Below the pieces are notes generated by a model. The model was not told the DNA's origin and made no database searches. It was given only the letters and a program-made list of their open reading frames with translations. This document shows positions 1 to 7,451 of a DNA stretch of 11,504 nucleotides, in pieces. Each line of letters opens with the position of its first letter. Position 1 is the first letter of the stretch. Origin of the DNA: Cryomorphaceae bacterium (GTDB lineage Bacteria > Bacteroidota > Bacteroidia > Flavobacteriales > Schleiferiaceae); contig DNWN01000069.1 in the NCBI GenBank assembly GCA_003507115.1, forward strand, positions 1 through 11,504. The letters are read 5' to 3'. The translations under genes were made by a program, and so were the position numbers.

Positions 1-237
1 AACCTCAATCCGCACTACTTGGACCCGATCGAAGGGTCCAACCACATGGGCGAAACGCGGGAAACCCGGATTCGAGAATTCCACCATTTCAACGCCCAAC
101 CCGTGATTGGACTACGAGAGGGTTCATGGTTGGAGATTCGGGGCGCAAGCGTCTCCTTGCGTGGCTCTTTGACGGCACGGCTCTTTGAAGCGGGAAAGGC
201 GCCCGTAGAGGTGGCTTCCGGCCCCCTCCACCTCTGA
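1..237 (+). CDS. pepE: Peptidase E (alpha-aspartyl dipeptidase), C-terminal part
   Basis: This is the 3' end of a gene that begins before the window; about 78 residues are visible, ending at TGA 235-237. It reads open from base 1, so the TTG at 19 is not its start. The motif NPHY at residues 3-6, followed by GETRETRIREF and later PVIGLREGSWLEI, closely follows E. coli PepE (INPHF, GETREQRIREL, TIIGLPEGNW). PepE is a cytoplasmic serine peptidase of family S51 that splits dipeptides with an N-terminal aspartate. By this alignment the visible His at residue 5 matches catalytic His157; the nucleophile Ser120 lies outside the window. The family also contains cyanophycinases, but the local match is to PepE. 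The gene runs in the same direction as gpmI, with 31 bases between them. Confidence 0.85.
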   Translation, partial: NLNPHYLDPIEGSNHMGETRETRIREFHHFNAQPVIGLREGSWLEIRGASVSLRGSLTARLFEAGKAPVEVASGPLHL

Positions 238-256
238 CAAAGCGAAGCAAATAAAG

Positions 257-264
257 TACCTTTG
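257..264 (+). promoter_or_regulatory. Putative Bacteroidota promoter (-7 element) for gpmI
   Basis: TACCTTTG is an exact match to the Bacteroidota -7 consensus TAnnTTTG. A TCTG at 233-236, 20 bases upstream, is an imperfect match to the -33 TTTG. Transcription would start at roughly 268-272, on or next to the GTG start codon at 269. The assignment rests on consensus and position only. Confidence 0.5.
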
Positions 265-268
265 CGTT

Positions 269-1783
269 GTGACTCATCCCACCCGCAAATCTGTACTGAT
301 GATCCTCGATGGATGGGGCATTGCCGCGAATCCTGCTGTTTCCGCTATCGACCAAGGCCGCACCCCGTTCGTAGATAGCCTTTCGGCCTACCCTACTTCC
401 CAATTGCAGGCTTCGGGGCGCTCCGTAGGACTACCGGATGGCCAAATGGGTAATTCCGAAGTCGGCCACATGAATTTGGGCGCGGGGCGCATCGTTTATC
501 AGGATTTGGTGAAGATCGACTTGGCCATCGAGGAACGCCGTTTGCTCCAAAACCCCGTATTCCAAAACCTCCTTCAGACCGCCCAGGGAAAGAAACTCCA
601 TGTGCTGGGCCTCGTCAGCGACGGGGGCGTCCACAGCCATATGGCCCACCTCAAGGGCTTACTGAGCTTATTTCATGAGGCGGGCCTCGACAATGTGGTC
701 CTGCACGCCTTCACAGACGGCCGGGACTGCGATCCCCAAAGCGGTGCCGGCTTCCTTGCCGACGTAGAGGCGCACATGGCCCAGACGACGGGCCGAATCG
801 CCAGCATCACCGGCCGCTACTTCGCCATGGACCGCGACAAGCGCTGGGAACGCGTGAAGAAAGCCTACGATGCTTTGGTGCACGGAAATGGCCAGGCGTG
901 GACTGGTTCCGCTTCCGATGCCCTGAAATCCTCCTACGCAGCGGGAGTAACCGATGAGTTTTTGGAACCCGTCATTCTCACGGACGATCGCATTCAAAAC
1001 GGCGATGTCATCCTCTTCTTCAATTACCGAACGGACCGTGGCCGCGAATTGACCCAAGTGCTCAGCCAAGAGGCCTTCCCGGAGTTCCAGATGGCACCGC
1101 TGACCACGCACTACTACACGCTGACGAACTACGATCGCACGTTCCAAGGAGTCCAAGCCATCTTCGAGAAGGACAACTTGCGCGACACCCTAGGCGAGGT
1201 TTTGGAGCGCGCGGGAAGGCGTCAAATTCGCATTGCCGAGACCGAGAAATACCCGCACGTAACCTTCTTCTTCAGCGGCGGACGCGAGGAACCCTTCCAA
1301 GGGGAAAAGCGCCTGCTCTGCCCCTCCCCCAAGGTGGCCACCTACGATTTGCAGCCGGAGATGTCGGCGTTTGATATCCGGGACGCTATCCTGCCCGAAT
1401 TGGAAGCCGAATCCGCCGATTTTATCTGCCTCAACTTCGCCAACCCCGACATGGTGGGACACACGGGAAGCATGGAAGCCGCTATCATCGCGGTGGAAAC
1501 CGTGGACCAGTGCACGCGGGCCATCGTCAAAAAAGGCCTGGAGCACGGCTACAGCTTTTTCATTCTAGCCGACCACGGCAATGCCGACTGCATGAAGAAT
1601 CCAGACGGAAGCCCCCATACCGCCCATACTACCCAGCCCGTGCCCTTCCACCTGGTGAGCCCTGAAGGCCATCAAGCGGCGACATTGGCTGACGGGGTAC
1701 TGGGCGACGTGGCCCCAACGATATTGGCTTGGATGGGCGTAGAACAACCCGAAGCCATGACCGGCAAAAGTTTACTCGGATGA
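269..1783 (+). CDS. gpmI: 2,3-bisphosphoglycerate-independent phosphoglycerate mutase
   Basis: GpmI interconverts 3-phosphoglycerate and 2-phosphoglycerate in glycolysis and gluconeogenesis. It needs two Mn2+ ions and works through a phosphoserine. The protein has 504 residues, close to the 511 of the Geobacillus enzyme, and belongs to the alkaline phosphatase superfamily. The metal and catalytic residues are all present: D14 (ILDGWG), S63 (MGNSEVGH), H122, R152/D153 (DGRD), D394 and H398 (NPDMVGH), D435/H436 (ADHGNAD) and H453 (HTAHTT). The GTG at 269 is chosen because the next internal Met, at residue 11, would cut into the first beta strand, and no other start lies in frame upstream. No Shine-Dalgarno sequence is visible. 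The stop overlaps the map start as ATGA. Enolase, the next glycolytic enzyme, is encoded on the other strand at 8898-10178. Confidence 0.97.
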   Translation: MTHPTRKSVLMILDGWGIAANPAVSAIDQGRTPFVDSLSAYPTSQLQASGRSVGLPDGQMGNSEVGHMNLGAGRIVYQDLVKIDLAIEERRLLQNPVFQNLLQTAQGKKLHVLGLVSDGGVHSHMAHLKGLLSLFHEAGLDNVVLHAFTDGRDCDPQSGAGFLADVEAHMAQTTGRIASITGRYFAMDRDKRWERVKKAYDALVHGNGQAWTGSASDALKSSYAAGVTDEFLEPVILTDDRIQNGDVILFFNYRTDRGRELTQVLSQEAFPEFQMAPLTTHYYTLTNYDRTFQGVQAIFEKDNLRDTLGEVLERAGRRQIRIAETEKYPHVTFFFSGGREEPFQGEKRLLCPSPKVATYDLQPEMSAFDIRDAILPELEAESADFICLNFANPDMVGHTGSMEAAIIAVETVDQCTRAIVKKGLEHGYSFFILADHGNADCMKNPDGSPHTAHTTQPVPFHLVSPEGHQAATLADGVLGDVAPTILAWMGVEQPEAMTGKSLLG

Positions 1784-2577
1784 TCGTACTCAAGAACGCG
1801 GAAGAAATTGAGCGCATGCGCGTCAGTGCCTTGATGGTCTCCAAGACCCTGGGCATGCTGGCCGCTGAGGTCAAACCTGGCGTGACCCCCTTGCACTTGG
1901 ACCAACTAGCCGAGGCATTTATCCGCGACATGGGTGGTGTGCCAGGATTCTTGGGCATGTATGGCTTCCCCAACAGTCTCTGCACCTCCATCAACGAGCA
2001 GGTCGTCCACGGCATCCCCAACGACCGACCCTTGGAAGAAGGTGACATCATATCCATCGATTGCGGGGTGCTCTATGACGAATACTACGGCGACCACGCC
2101 TACACCTTTGAAGTGGGCGAAGTGGCCCCGGAGACGAAGCAGCTCCTCGAGGTCACCAAAGCCTCCCTGTACGTCGGCATTGAAGCCATGAAGCGCGGAA
2201 ACCGGGTGGGCGATATTGGCTACGCCATTCAGCGTCATTGTGAAAGCCATGGCTACGGGGTAGTGCGCGAACTCGTGGGCCATGGCCTAGGCAAGAAGCT
2301 CCACGAGGAGCCTCAAGTGCCGAACTACGGCAAGCGCGGCAGCGGCAAACTCCTTCAGGACGGCATGGTGCTCGCGATTGAGCCCATGATCAACTTAGGT
2401 ACGCACCGGGTGCGCCAGCTCAACGACGGATGGTCGATCATCACCGGTGACAAGAAACCCTCCGCCCACTTTGAGCATGACGTAGCTTTGGTGGATGGCC
2501 GGCCTGTGGTCTTGAGCACCTTTGACTATATCTATGACGCCTTGGGCCTGCCCAAGAATGATCCGGTATTTGCATGA
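1780..2577 (+). CDS. map: Type I methionine aminopeptidase
   Basis: This cytoplasmic metalloenzyme removes the N-terminal Met from new proteins at the ribosome. The protein has 265 residues, the usual size for the short bacterial type I form without an N-terminal extension. The five metal ligands of the pita-bread fold are seen at D94, D105, H168 (VGHGLG), E201 (IEPMI) and E232 (FEHDV). They match E. coli D97, D108, H171, E204 and E235 with a constant offset of three. H77 in VHGIP is the conserved active-site His. The open frame extends upstream to 1729, but that part overlaps gpmI; the ATG at 1780 gives the normal family N-terminus (MIVLKNAEEIERMR). ATGA overlaps at both ends link it translationally to gpmI and to the methyltransferase. 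Confidence 0.96.
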   Translation: MIVLKNAEEIERMRVSALMVSKTLGMLAAEVKPGVTPLHLDQLAEAFIRDMGGVPGFLGMYGFPNSLCTSINEQVVHGIPNDRPLEEGDIISIDCGVLYDEYYGDHAYTFEVGEVAPETKQLLEVTKASLYVGIEAMKRGNRVGDIGYAIQRHCESHGYGVVRELVGHGLGKKLHEEPQVPNYGKRGSGKLLQDGMVLAIEPMINLGTHRVRQLNDGWSIITGDKKPSAHFEHDVALVDGRPVVLSTFDYIYDALGLPKNDPVFA

Positions 2578-3338
2578 TACGTTGGGCCCTCCGCCGCATA
2601 CCGCGGCCCTGGTTAATTCGCTTGAGTGCCTTGGTGCGCCTCGTTGGTCCAATCCTCTATGCGGGTACGCGCTTTACCGATCCTATTGATGGCCGGAGTT
2701 ACCGCAAGTTCTTGCCCTACGGCTACGGAGGTCGGATACGTGAAAACGCCCTCAGCCCCGGAACCAACTCCTTGGAGCGCCACCGTCTGCTCTACCTCTA
2801 CTTACAGCGCTACACGGATTTCTTTACCGCGCCCTTGTCGGTGCTCCACATTGCCCCCGAGCAGTGTTTCCACCAACGCTTTAAGGCCCAAGGGAACTTG
2901 ACCGTGCTGACCGCGGACATCGAGTCCCCCCTAGCGGACATGCACTTTGACCTGCATCATATCCCTCTCGAGGACAACCGCTTTGATGTCATTTTCTGCA
3001 ACCATGTCTTGGAGCACGTCACCGATGATGCCCAATGCCTGCGAGAGCTCTATCGCGTCATGAAACCAGGAGGCTGGGGCATCTTCCAAGTGCCCTGGGT
3101 ACCCGGCATTCAAGTGACTGATGAAGATCCCAGCATCACAGATCCGGCCGAACGCGAGCGCCGGTTCCTGCAATACGACCACGTGCGGCTCTACGGGGAA
3201 GATTACCCAGATCGTTTAGCGGCGGCAGGATTTAAGGTCGAGACTGTTGAGCTATTTCGCACGCTACCCGCTGTGGAAGTCAACCGATACTGTTTACCGA
3301 GCAATGAGCCCTTGTACGTTTGCTACAAGCCCGCTTAA
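2574..3338 (+). CDS. Class I SAM-dependent methyltransferase, substrate unknown
   Basis: The protein has 254 residues. The methyltransferase core covers about residues 87-235. Motif I is VLHIAPE (90-96), a variant of the usual glycine-rich DxGxG loop. It is followed by an acidic residue after strand 2 (D115 in TADIES), the IPLEDNRFDVIFCNHVLEHV segment (about 130-149) and LRELYRVMKPGG (156-167), typical of the Methyltransf_11 type. The N-terminal part (about 35-85) has RKFLPYG and SLERHRLLYLYL. In related proteins, as I recall them, this region carries paired cysteines; here the stretch between them (NALSPGTNSLERHR) has none. The first 30 residues are basic and hydrophobic and might touch the membrane, but no clear transmembrane segment is seen. 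The ATGA overlap with map suggests co-translation. The substrate cannot be told from sequence. Confidence 0.85.
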   Translation: MIRWALRRIPRPWLIRLSALVRLVGPILYAGTRFTDPIDGRSYRKFLPYGYGGRIRENALSPGTNSLERHRLLYLYLQRYTDFFTAPLSVLHIAPEQCFHQRFKAQGNLTVLTADIESPLADMHFDLHHIPLEDNRFDVIFCNHVLEHVTDDAQCLRELYRVMKPGGWGIFQVPWVPGIQVTDEDPSITDPAERERRFLQYDHVRLYGEDYPDRLAAAGFKVETVELFRTLPAVEVNRYCLPSNEPLYVCYKPA

Positions 3339-3350
3339 AGCCGTTACCCG

Positions 3351-3375
3351 TTCACGCTTTAGCGTGAATTCCTTT
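3351..3375 (+). terminator. Possible terminator of the gpmI-map-methyltransferase operon
   Basis: A perfect 8-bp inverted repeat, TTCACGCT / AGCGTGAA (3351-3358 and 3361-3368), starts 13 bases after the methyltransferase stop and is followed by the moderately T-rich TTCCTTTC. In RNA it would fold as a 7-bp stem with a 4-nt loop. The weak T-tract makes termination uncertain. Confidence 0.4.
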
Positions 3376-3401
3376 CAAGCGTTTAGATACGCACTGAACC
3401 A

Positions 3402-3432
3402 ATAAAAAAGCCGCCCCGAAAGGGCGGCTTGG
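3402..3432 (-). terminator. Rho-independent terminator after the DUF164 gene
   Basis: The 9-bp GC-rich stem AAGCCGCCC / GGGCGGCTT (3408-3416 and 3422-3430) has a 5-nt loop. On the minus strand it is followed by a T-tract (complement of the A-run 3404-3409), as expected for the gene ending at 3455. On the plus strand it is followed by GGTAG, so it would work poorly there. Confidence 0.85.
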
Positions 3433-3454
3433 TAGTTCTAAGCATTGGAGGCGT

Positions 3455-4252
3455 TTACCCAATAGTGGCTAATTCGGCCGCCATCTTCTCTTCTTCTTCA
3501 CGCGCGAGCGTCGGATCCACGAGGATACGACCAGAATGCTCGTCAATGATAATCTTCTTTCGCTGTGCGATTTCCATTTGACGCTGCGGAGGAATAGTAA
3601 AATACGATCCGGCAGATGCTCCACGCTCAATGCTCACCACGGCGAGACCATTATTTACTTTGCCACGTATGCGCTGATAGGCCCCAAGTAATCTGGTGTC
3701 ATCCAAATTTTCGGAGAGCGAAGCTGAGCGCTTTAACAAAACAGCCTCCTCCTTTTCCGTCTCTTTGATAATTGATTCAAGCTCGCCTTGTTTAAACTCC
3801 AAGTGGCTCTTGCGCTCCGCCAACTTTTCTTCGACCGTGGCCAACACCGTTCCACGGGTTTCGACGGTCGCTTCAAATTCGCGAATGTGCTTTTCGGCCA
3901 ACTGAATCTCCAACTCTTGGAATTCGATTTCCTTGGCGATCGCATCAAACTCCCGGTTGTTTCGGACGTTCTTCTGCTGCTCTTCGTACTTGCTGATTTT
4001 CTCTTGGCAGCCTTTAATCAATTGCTTGTGGCCCTTGATTTCCGTTTTCGCTGAAGTCACCTCTTCCTGAATACGCGCAAAACGTGTTTCCAGACCGGCG
4101 ATTTCATCCTCTAAATCTTGGACTTCCAAAGGCAATTCACCGCGCAAATTGCGGATCTCGTCGATGCGACGATCTACGATTTGAAGGTTGTACAAAGCGC
4201 GAAGCTTTTCTTCTACGGTCGCGGGTACCGCTATGCTAGTCTTTTTAGCCAT
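3455..4252 (-). CDS. DUF164 / C4-type zinc-ribbon family coiled-coil protein lacking the zinc cysteines
   Basis: The protein has 265 residues. Residues about 12-190 are a long, strongly charged coiled coil containing the family motif VRNNREFDAI (96-105). The C-terminal part (about 204-248) aligns with the zinc-ribbon domain of the family, including IPPQRQMEI and SGRILVDP. The positions where relatives carry two Cys pairs read RGASAGSYF (210-218) and IDEHSGRI (236-243), so all four cysteines are gone. The only Cys in the protein is C82, in the coiled coil. Family members are thought to bind nucleic acid or act as adaptors, but no function is established. The start ATG lies 1 base after the Nif3 stop, and this Nif3-DUF164 pairing recurs in many bacteria. 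No Shine-Dalgarno sequence is seen. A strong terminator follows. Confidence 0.85.
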   Translation of the reverse strand: MAKKTSIAVPATVEEKLRALYNLQIVDRRIDEIRNLRGELPLEVQDLEDEIAGLETRFARIQEEVTSAKTEIKGHKQLIKGCQEKISKYEEQQKNVRNNREFDAIAKEIEFQELEIQLAEKHIREFEATVETRGTVLATVEEKLAERKSHLEFKQGELESIIKETEKEEAVLLKRSASLSENLDDTRLLGAYQRIRGKVNNGLAVVSIERGASAGSYFTIPPQRQMEIAQRKKIIIDEHSGRILVDPTLAREEEEKMAAELATIG

Positions 4253-4253
4253 A

Positions 4254-5351
4254 TCAAACAGTGATCATGGGATTGGTTGACGACGTGGTCGTAAGGACGG
4301 CAAAATTAGGGAATTTCCGCCGAATGTAATCGGCTAATAATTCGATGGTATACTGTTCGCTTTCCCAGTGTCCCACATCCATCATCACGAGCGCATTTTT
4401 GGCCTCGAAATAGCGGTGGTACGTGATGTCTGCGGTGATGTAGACATCGGCTTTCGCGGCGATGGCCCGAGGAAGTAAATCCACCCCCGCCCCGCCGCAC
4501 AGAGCGATGCGCTGAACGGTGGCTTTGACAAGAGGGCTATGACGAATGGCTTTGACTCCCAAGGCCCCCTTTACGTGGGCAACAAAATGGTCCCATGGCA
4601 TAGGTTGGGCCATCTGCCCGATCACCCCATATCCGACATCTGAACGCTCATTCTCCAGGGAAATCCAGCTGTGGGCCACCACTTCATAGGGATGTGCCTC
4701 TTCCAAAGCGCGCTGCACGGCGCCACGACATTCTTTGGAAACGACGAAACTTTGCTGTACTTCTGGCACAGCGCTGCGCTCCCCAACGACCCCTTCACTT
4801 GGTTGCGCACCCTCCAAAGGCCGAAATGTACCCGTTCCGGGTACAGAAAAATGGCACTCATCATAGGCCCCGATACGCCCGGCACCTGCGGCAAAGAGGG
4901 CCTCAGACACCTGATCCGCTGCCTCGACAGGTGTGTGGACATTGAGCGTATACAAGAGGGCTGCACGGGGCGCCAATATGCGCTCTGGCTGGACGCCGAG
5001 CGCCCCGGCAAGCGCATGACTCACCCCTCCCTCAATACTATCCAAATTCGTATGGGCTGCGTACAATGCAACACCTAGCTCCATCGCCAGCATCACGCAA
5101 CGTTCCACCTCCGTTCGGCCCGTCAAGCGCTTGATGCCTTTGAACAGAATAGGATGATGCGTTACTACGAGATTGCATCCCCGGGTTTTGGCCTCACGAA
5201 TCACTTCTTCCGTTACATCGAGGGCAACCAAAACTCCCGTCAGTTCCTTGGTCGGATCCCCGACGAGCAGCCCGGAATTGTCATATTCGGCTTGAAATGC
5301 GAGCGGCGCCCAAGATTCGAGAGCGTCACCTATGCTTTGACATGTAATCAT
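4254..5351 (-). CDS. Nif3-like dinuclear metal centre protein (DUF34)
   Basis: The protein has 365 residues. It belongs to the widespread NIF3/DUF34 family, which forms toroidal hexamers with two metal ions per subunit. Some members are labelled GTP cyclohydrolase 1 type 2, but the general role is unsettled. The metal-site motifs are present: H65/H66 (VTHHP), D104 (AHTNLDS), and H328 and E332 (GHWESE). They correspond to E. coli YbgI H63/H64, D101, H215 and E219. It is longer than YbgI (about 247 residues) because of an insert at about 125-235, as in Bacillus YqfO, where the insert has a PII/CutA-like fold. The N-terminus (YDNSGLLVGDP) is typical. It follows the rpsA terminator with 69 bases between stop and start, and is almost fused to the DUF164 gene, so the two are surely co-transcribed. 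I see no convincing promoter in front of it. Confidence 0.93.
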   Translation of the reverse strand: MITCQSIGDALESWAPLAFQAEYDNSGLLVGDPTKELTGVLVALDVTEEVIREAKTRGCNLVVTHHPILFKGIKRLTGRTEVERCVMLAMELGVALYAAHTNLDSIEGGVSHALAGALGVQPERILAPRAALLYTLNVHTPVEAADQVSEALFAAGAGRIGAYDECHFSVPGTGTFRPLEGAQPSEGVVGERSAVPEVQQSFVVSKECRGAVQRALEEAHPYEVVAHSWISLENERSDVGYGVIGQMAQPMPWDHFVAHVKGALGVKAIRHSPLVKATVQRIALCGGAGVDLLPRAIAAKADVYITADITYHRYFEAKNALVMMDVGHWESEQYTIELLADYIRRKFPNFAVLTTTSSTNPMITV

Positions 5352-5362
5352 GGCTTGAAGAT

Positions 5363-5396
5363 AAAAAAAGGGCCACCCTTTCGGGGCAGCCCTTTT
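5363..5396 (-). terminator. Rho-independent terminator after rpsA
   Basis: Read on the minus strand, AAAAGGGC pairs with GCCCTTTT and CCC with GGG around a 5-nt loop, joined by two G·U pairs. The stem uses 5366-5378 and 5384-5396. Seven Ts follow on the minus strand. On the plus strand the two G·U positions become C·A mismatches and the T-tract is only four long, so the element is built for minus-strand transcripts. Confidence 0.85.
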
Positions 5397-5420
5397 GATT
5401 TAAACCAAAAACAGAGTCGA

Positions 5421-7433
5421 TTACTCGTTGTTCTCCATTTCTTCTTTTAGACGAGCCAAGCTGTCCAAATCACCAAGAGTGGTTTTTTCAACGGCTGAAT
5501 TCACGGCGTTCATCGCAGATGATCCACCTTTATTTCCACCGCCTTTTCCTTTCTTGGATCCACCTTCATTGCTGTCGGCGACTTGCTTGAACGTTTGGGT
5601 GTGCGAAACGAGGATCCGGCGATTGTCGCGATTGAATTCAATGACGACGAATTCCATCTGCTCTCCAACGGCCATGTTTGAGCCGTCTTCTTTCGCAGCG
5701 TGGCGGGCTGGGCAGTACGCCTCGAGCTCTTGGTCTGCAAACCACACATTGAAGCCTTTGTCAGCCGCAGCCTTCACCTCACCGGTGTGGGTGCTGCCCT
5801 CTTCAAAGACGGATGCATAGCTATCCCAAGGATTCTCAGAAACCTGCTTGTGGCCCAAGCTCAAACGGCGATTATCCACATCGATGTCCAACACTTGCAC
5901 TTCGAGCTCTGCGCCCACCGAAGTAAACTCCGAAGGATGCTTCACTTTCTTCGTCCAAGAGAGATCGGAGATGTGCACGAGGCCGTCGATGCCTTCTTCC
6001 AACTCGAGGAATACCCCGAAGTTGGTAAAGTTGCGCACCTTACCTGTATGGGTAGAGCCCACAGGGTATTTGGAGGTGATCTCGGACCAGGGGTCTGGAG
6101 TCATTTGCTTCACACCGAGAGACATCTTGCGCTCTTCGCGGTCGATGCTCAATACGACGGCTTCTACGGCATCACCTGCCTTGTAGAAATCGTTGGCAGA
6201 ACGGAGGTGCGAACCCCAGCTCATTTCGGAAACGTGAATCAAACCTTCTACGCCGGGAGCAACTTCCACAAAGGCACCGTAATCCGCCAAAACGGCCACT
6301 TTACCTTTGATTTTGTCACCCGCTGCAATGTTGGCGTCCAAAGCGTCCCATGGATGGGGGAACAATTGCTTGATACCCAATTGGATACGTGTCTTGGCCT
6401 CATCAAAGTCCAAAATAACGACATTGATCTTCTGATCGAGCTCCACCACCTCAGAAGGATGGTTGATGCGGCTCCACGACAAGTCGGTGATGTGCACCAA
6501 ACCGTCGACGCCACCCAAGTCGATGAACACCCCGTAGCTGGTGATGTTCTTGACCACGCCCTCGAGGACTTGGCCTTTTTCGAGTTGGCCGATGATCTTG
6601 CGCTTCTGCTCTTCCAGATCGGCTTCGATCAATGCTTTGTGCGAAACAACGACGTTCTTGAACTCGTGGTTGATCTTGACAATCTTGAATTCCATGGTCT
6701 TGTCGACATAAATGTCATAGTCACGGATAGGCTTCACGTCAATTTGTGATCCGGGCAAGAAGGCTTCCAAACCGAAAATGTCCACGATCATACCGCCTTT
6801 GGTGCGGCACTTCACATAGCCTTGAACGATTTCTTCTGCTTCGAATGCCTCGTTCACCCGATCCCATGCCTTGATAGAACGTGCCTTGCGGTGAGACAGG
6901 ACCAATTGGCCCAATTTGTCCTCCTGCTTGTCTACCAATACCTCGACGGAGTCACCCGCCTTGAGGTCCGGGTTGTAACGGAATTCATTCAATGAAACGA
7001 CGCCTTCAGACTTTGAACCGATGTCGATAATCACATCGCGGTCTGACATGCTGATGACCTTGCCGGTCACGACTTGGTGCTCCACGGACGTGACGAGGGT
7101 ATCCTCGTACATTTTCTCCATGGCCAAGGCCGATTCAGATTTTTCTTTGTTGCCTGACTCGTAGGCCTCCCAATCAAAGGGTGCCTCTTCCTCTTCGGCT
7201 TCTAGAACCAACTCTTCATCGTCTCCCTCTTCGTCTTCAGACATTTGAGCGACCACTTCTTTCTTCGTGGTACGCTTGGAGGCCTTCTTCTCGGTAGCGG
7301 GAGCTTCTTCCGCCACTGCAACTTCTTCTACAGCGGCTTCCGCCTCTACTGCAGGGGTTTCAATGACTTCAGGAGCGGTTTCGGGGGTGTTCAGCTCTTC
7401 GGCTTGAACTTCTGGCTTGGTCGATTTGGCCAT
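5421..7433 (-). CDS. rpsA: 30S ribosomal protein S1
   Basis: S1 binds mRNA on the 30S subunit and helps start translation, especially on messages without Shine-Dalgarno sequences, such as those in this window. The protein has 670 residues, against 557 in E. coli. Residues 1-115 are an acidic, Ala/Glu/Lys-rich extension that is probably disordered. Six S1 (OB-fold) repeats follow at about 120-183, 200-267, 287-355, 372-442, 458-528 and 545-612. Repeats 3-5 carry the clear GVFxxL...GLVHISDLSW pattern. Repeats 1 and 2 are divergent, as usual, and repeat 6 is degenerate (residues 549-577). The tail 613-670 is Lys/Gly-rich and ends in LGDLDSLARLKEEMENNE, typical of Bacteroidota S1. The ATG at 7433 has no Shine-Dalgarno sequence. 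The gene has its own promoter, a structured 5' leader and a terminator, and so looks monocistronic. Confidence 0.96.
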   Translation of the reverse strand: MAKSTKPEVQAEELNTPETAPEVIETPAVEAEAAVEEVAVAEEAPATEKKASKRTTKKEVVAQMSEDEEGDDEELVLEAEEEEAPFDWEAYESGNKEKSESALAMEKMYEDTLVTSVEHQVVTGKVISMSDRDVIIDIGSKSEGVVSLNEFRYNPDLKAGDSVEVLVDKQEDKLGQLVLSHRKARSIKAWDRVNEAFEAEEIVQGYVKCRTKGGMIVDIFGLEAFLPGSQIDVKPIRDYDIYVDKTMEFKIVKINHEFKNVVVSHKALIEADLEEQKRKIIGQLEKGQVLEGVVKNITSYGVFIDLGGVDGLVHITDLSWSRINHPSEVVELDQKINVVILDFDEAKTRIQLGIKQLFPHPWDALDANIAAGDKIKGKVAVLADYGAFVEVAPGVEGLIHVSEMSWGSHLRSANDFYKAGDAVEAVVLSIDREERKMSLGVKQMTPDPWSEITSKYPVGSTHTGKVRNFTNFGVFLELEEGIDGLVHISDLSWTKKVKHPSEFTSVGAELEVQVLDIDVDNRRLSLGHKQVSENPWDSYASVFEEGSTHTGEVKAAADKGFNVWFADQELEAYCPARHAAKEDGSNMAVGEQMEFVVIEFNRDNRRILVSHTQTFKQVADSNEGGSKKGKGGGNKGGSSAMNAVNSAVEKTTLGDLDSLARLKEEMENNE

Positions 7434-7451
7434 GCGCTAGGTTTACTTGTA

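Noticed and set aside
1729..1779. Upstream extension of map by 17 codons
   Set aside because: It overlaps the end of gpmI and adds residues with no counterpart in the family. The ATG at 1780 gives the standard N-terminus and an ATGA overlap.
3339..3454. Possible small RNA or attachment site in the convergent intergenic region
   Set aside because: The two inverted repeats are adequately explained as terminators of the converging operons. No tRNA, integrase gene or direct repeats are present.
5700..6749. Long open frame (349 codons) on the plus strand opposite rpsA
   Set aside because: It is antisense to the S1 repeats, with no recognisable domain, promoter or conserved start. It is a shadow of the rpsA reading frame.
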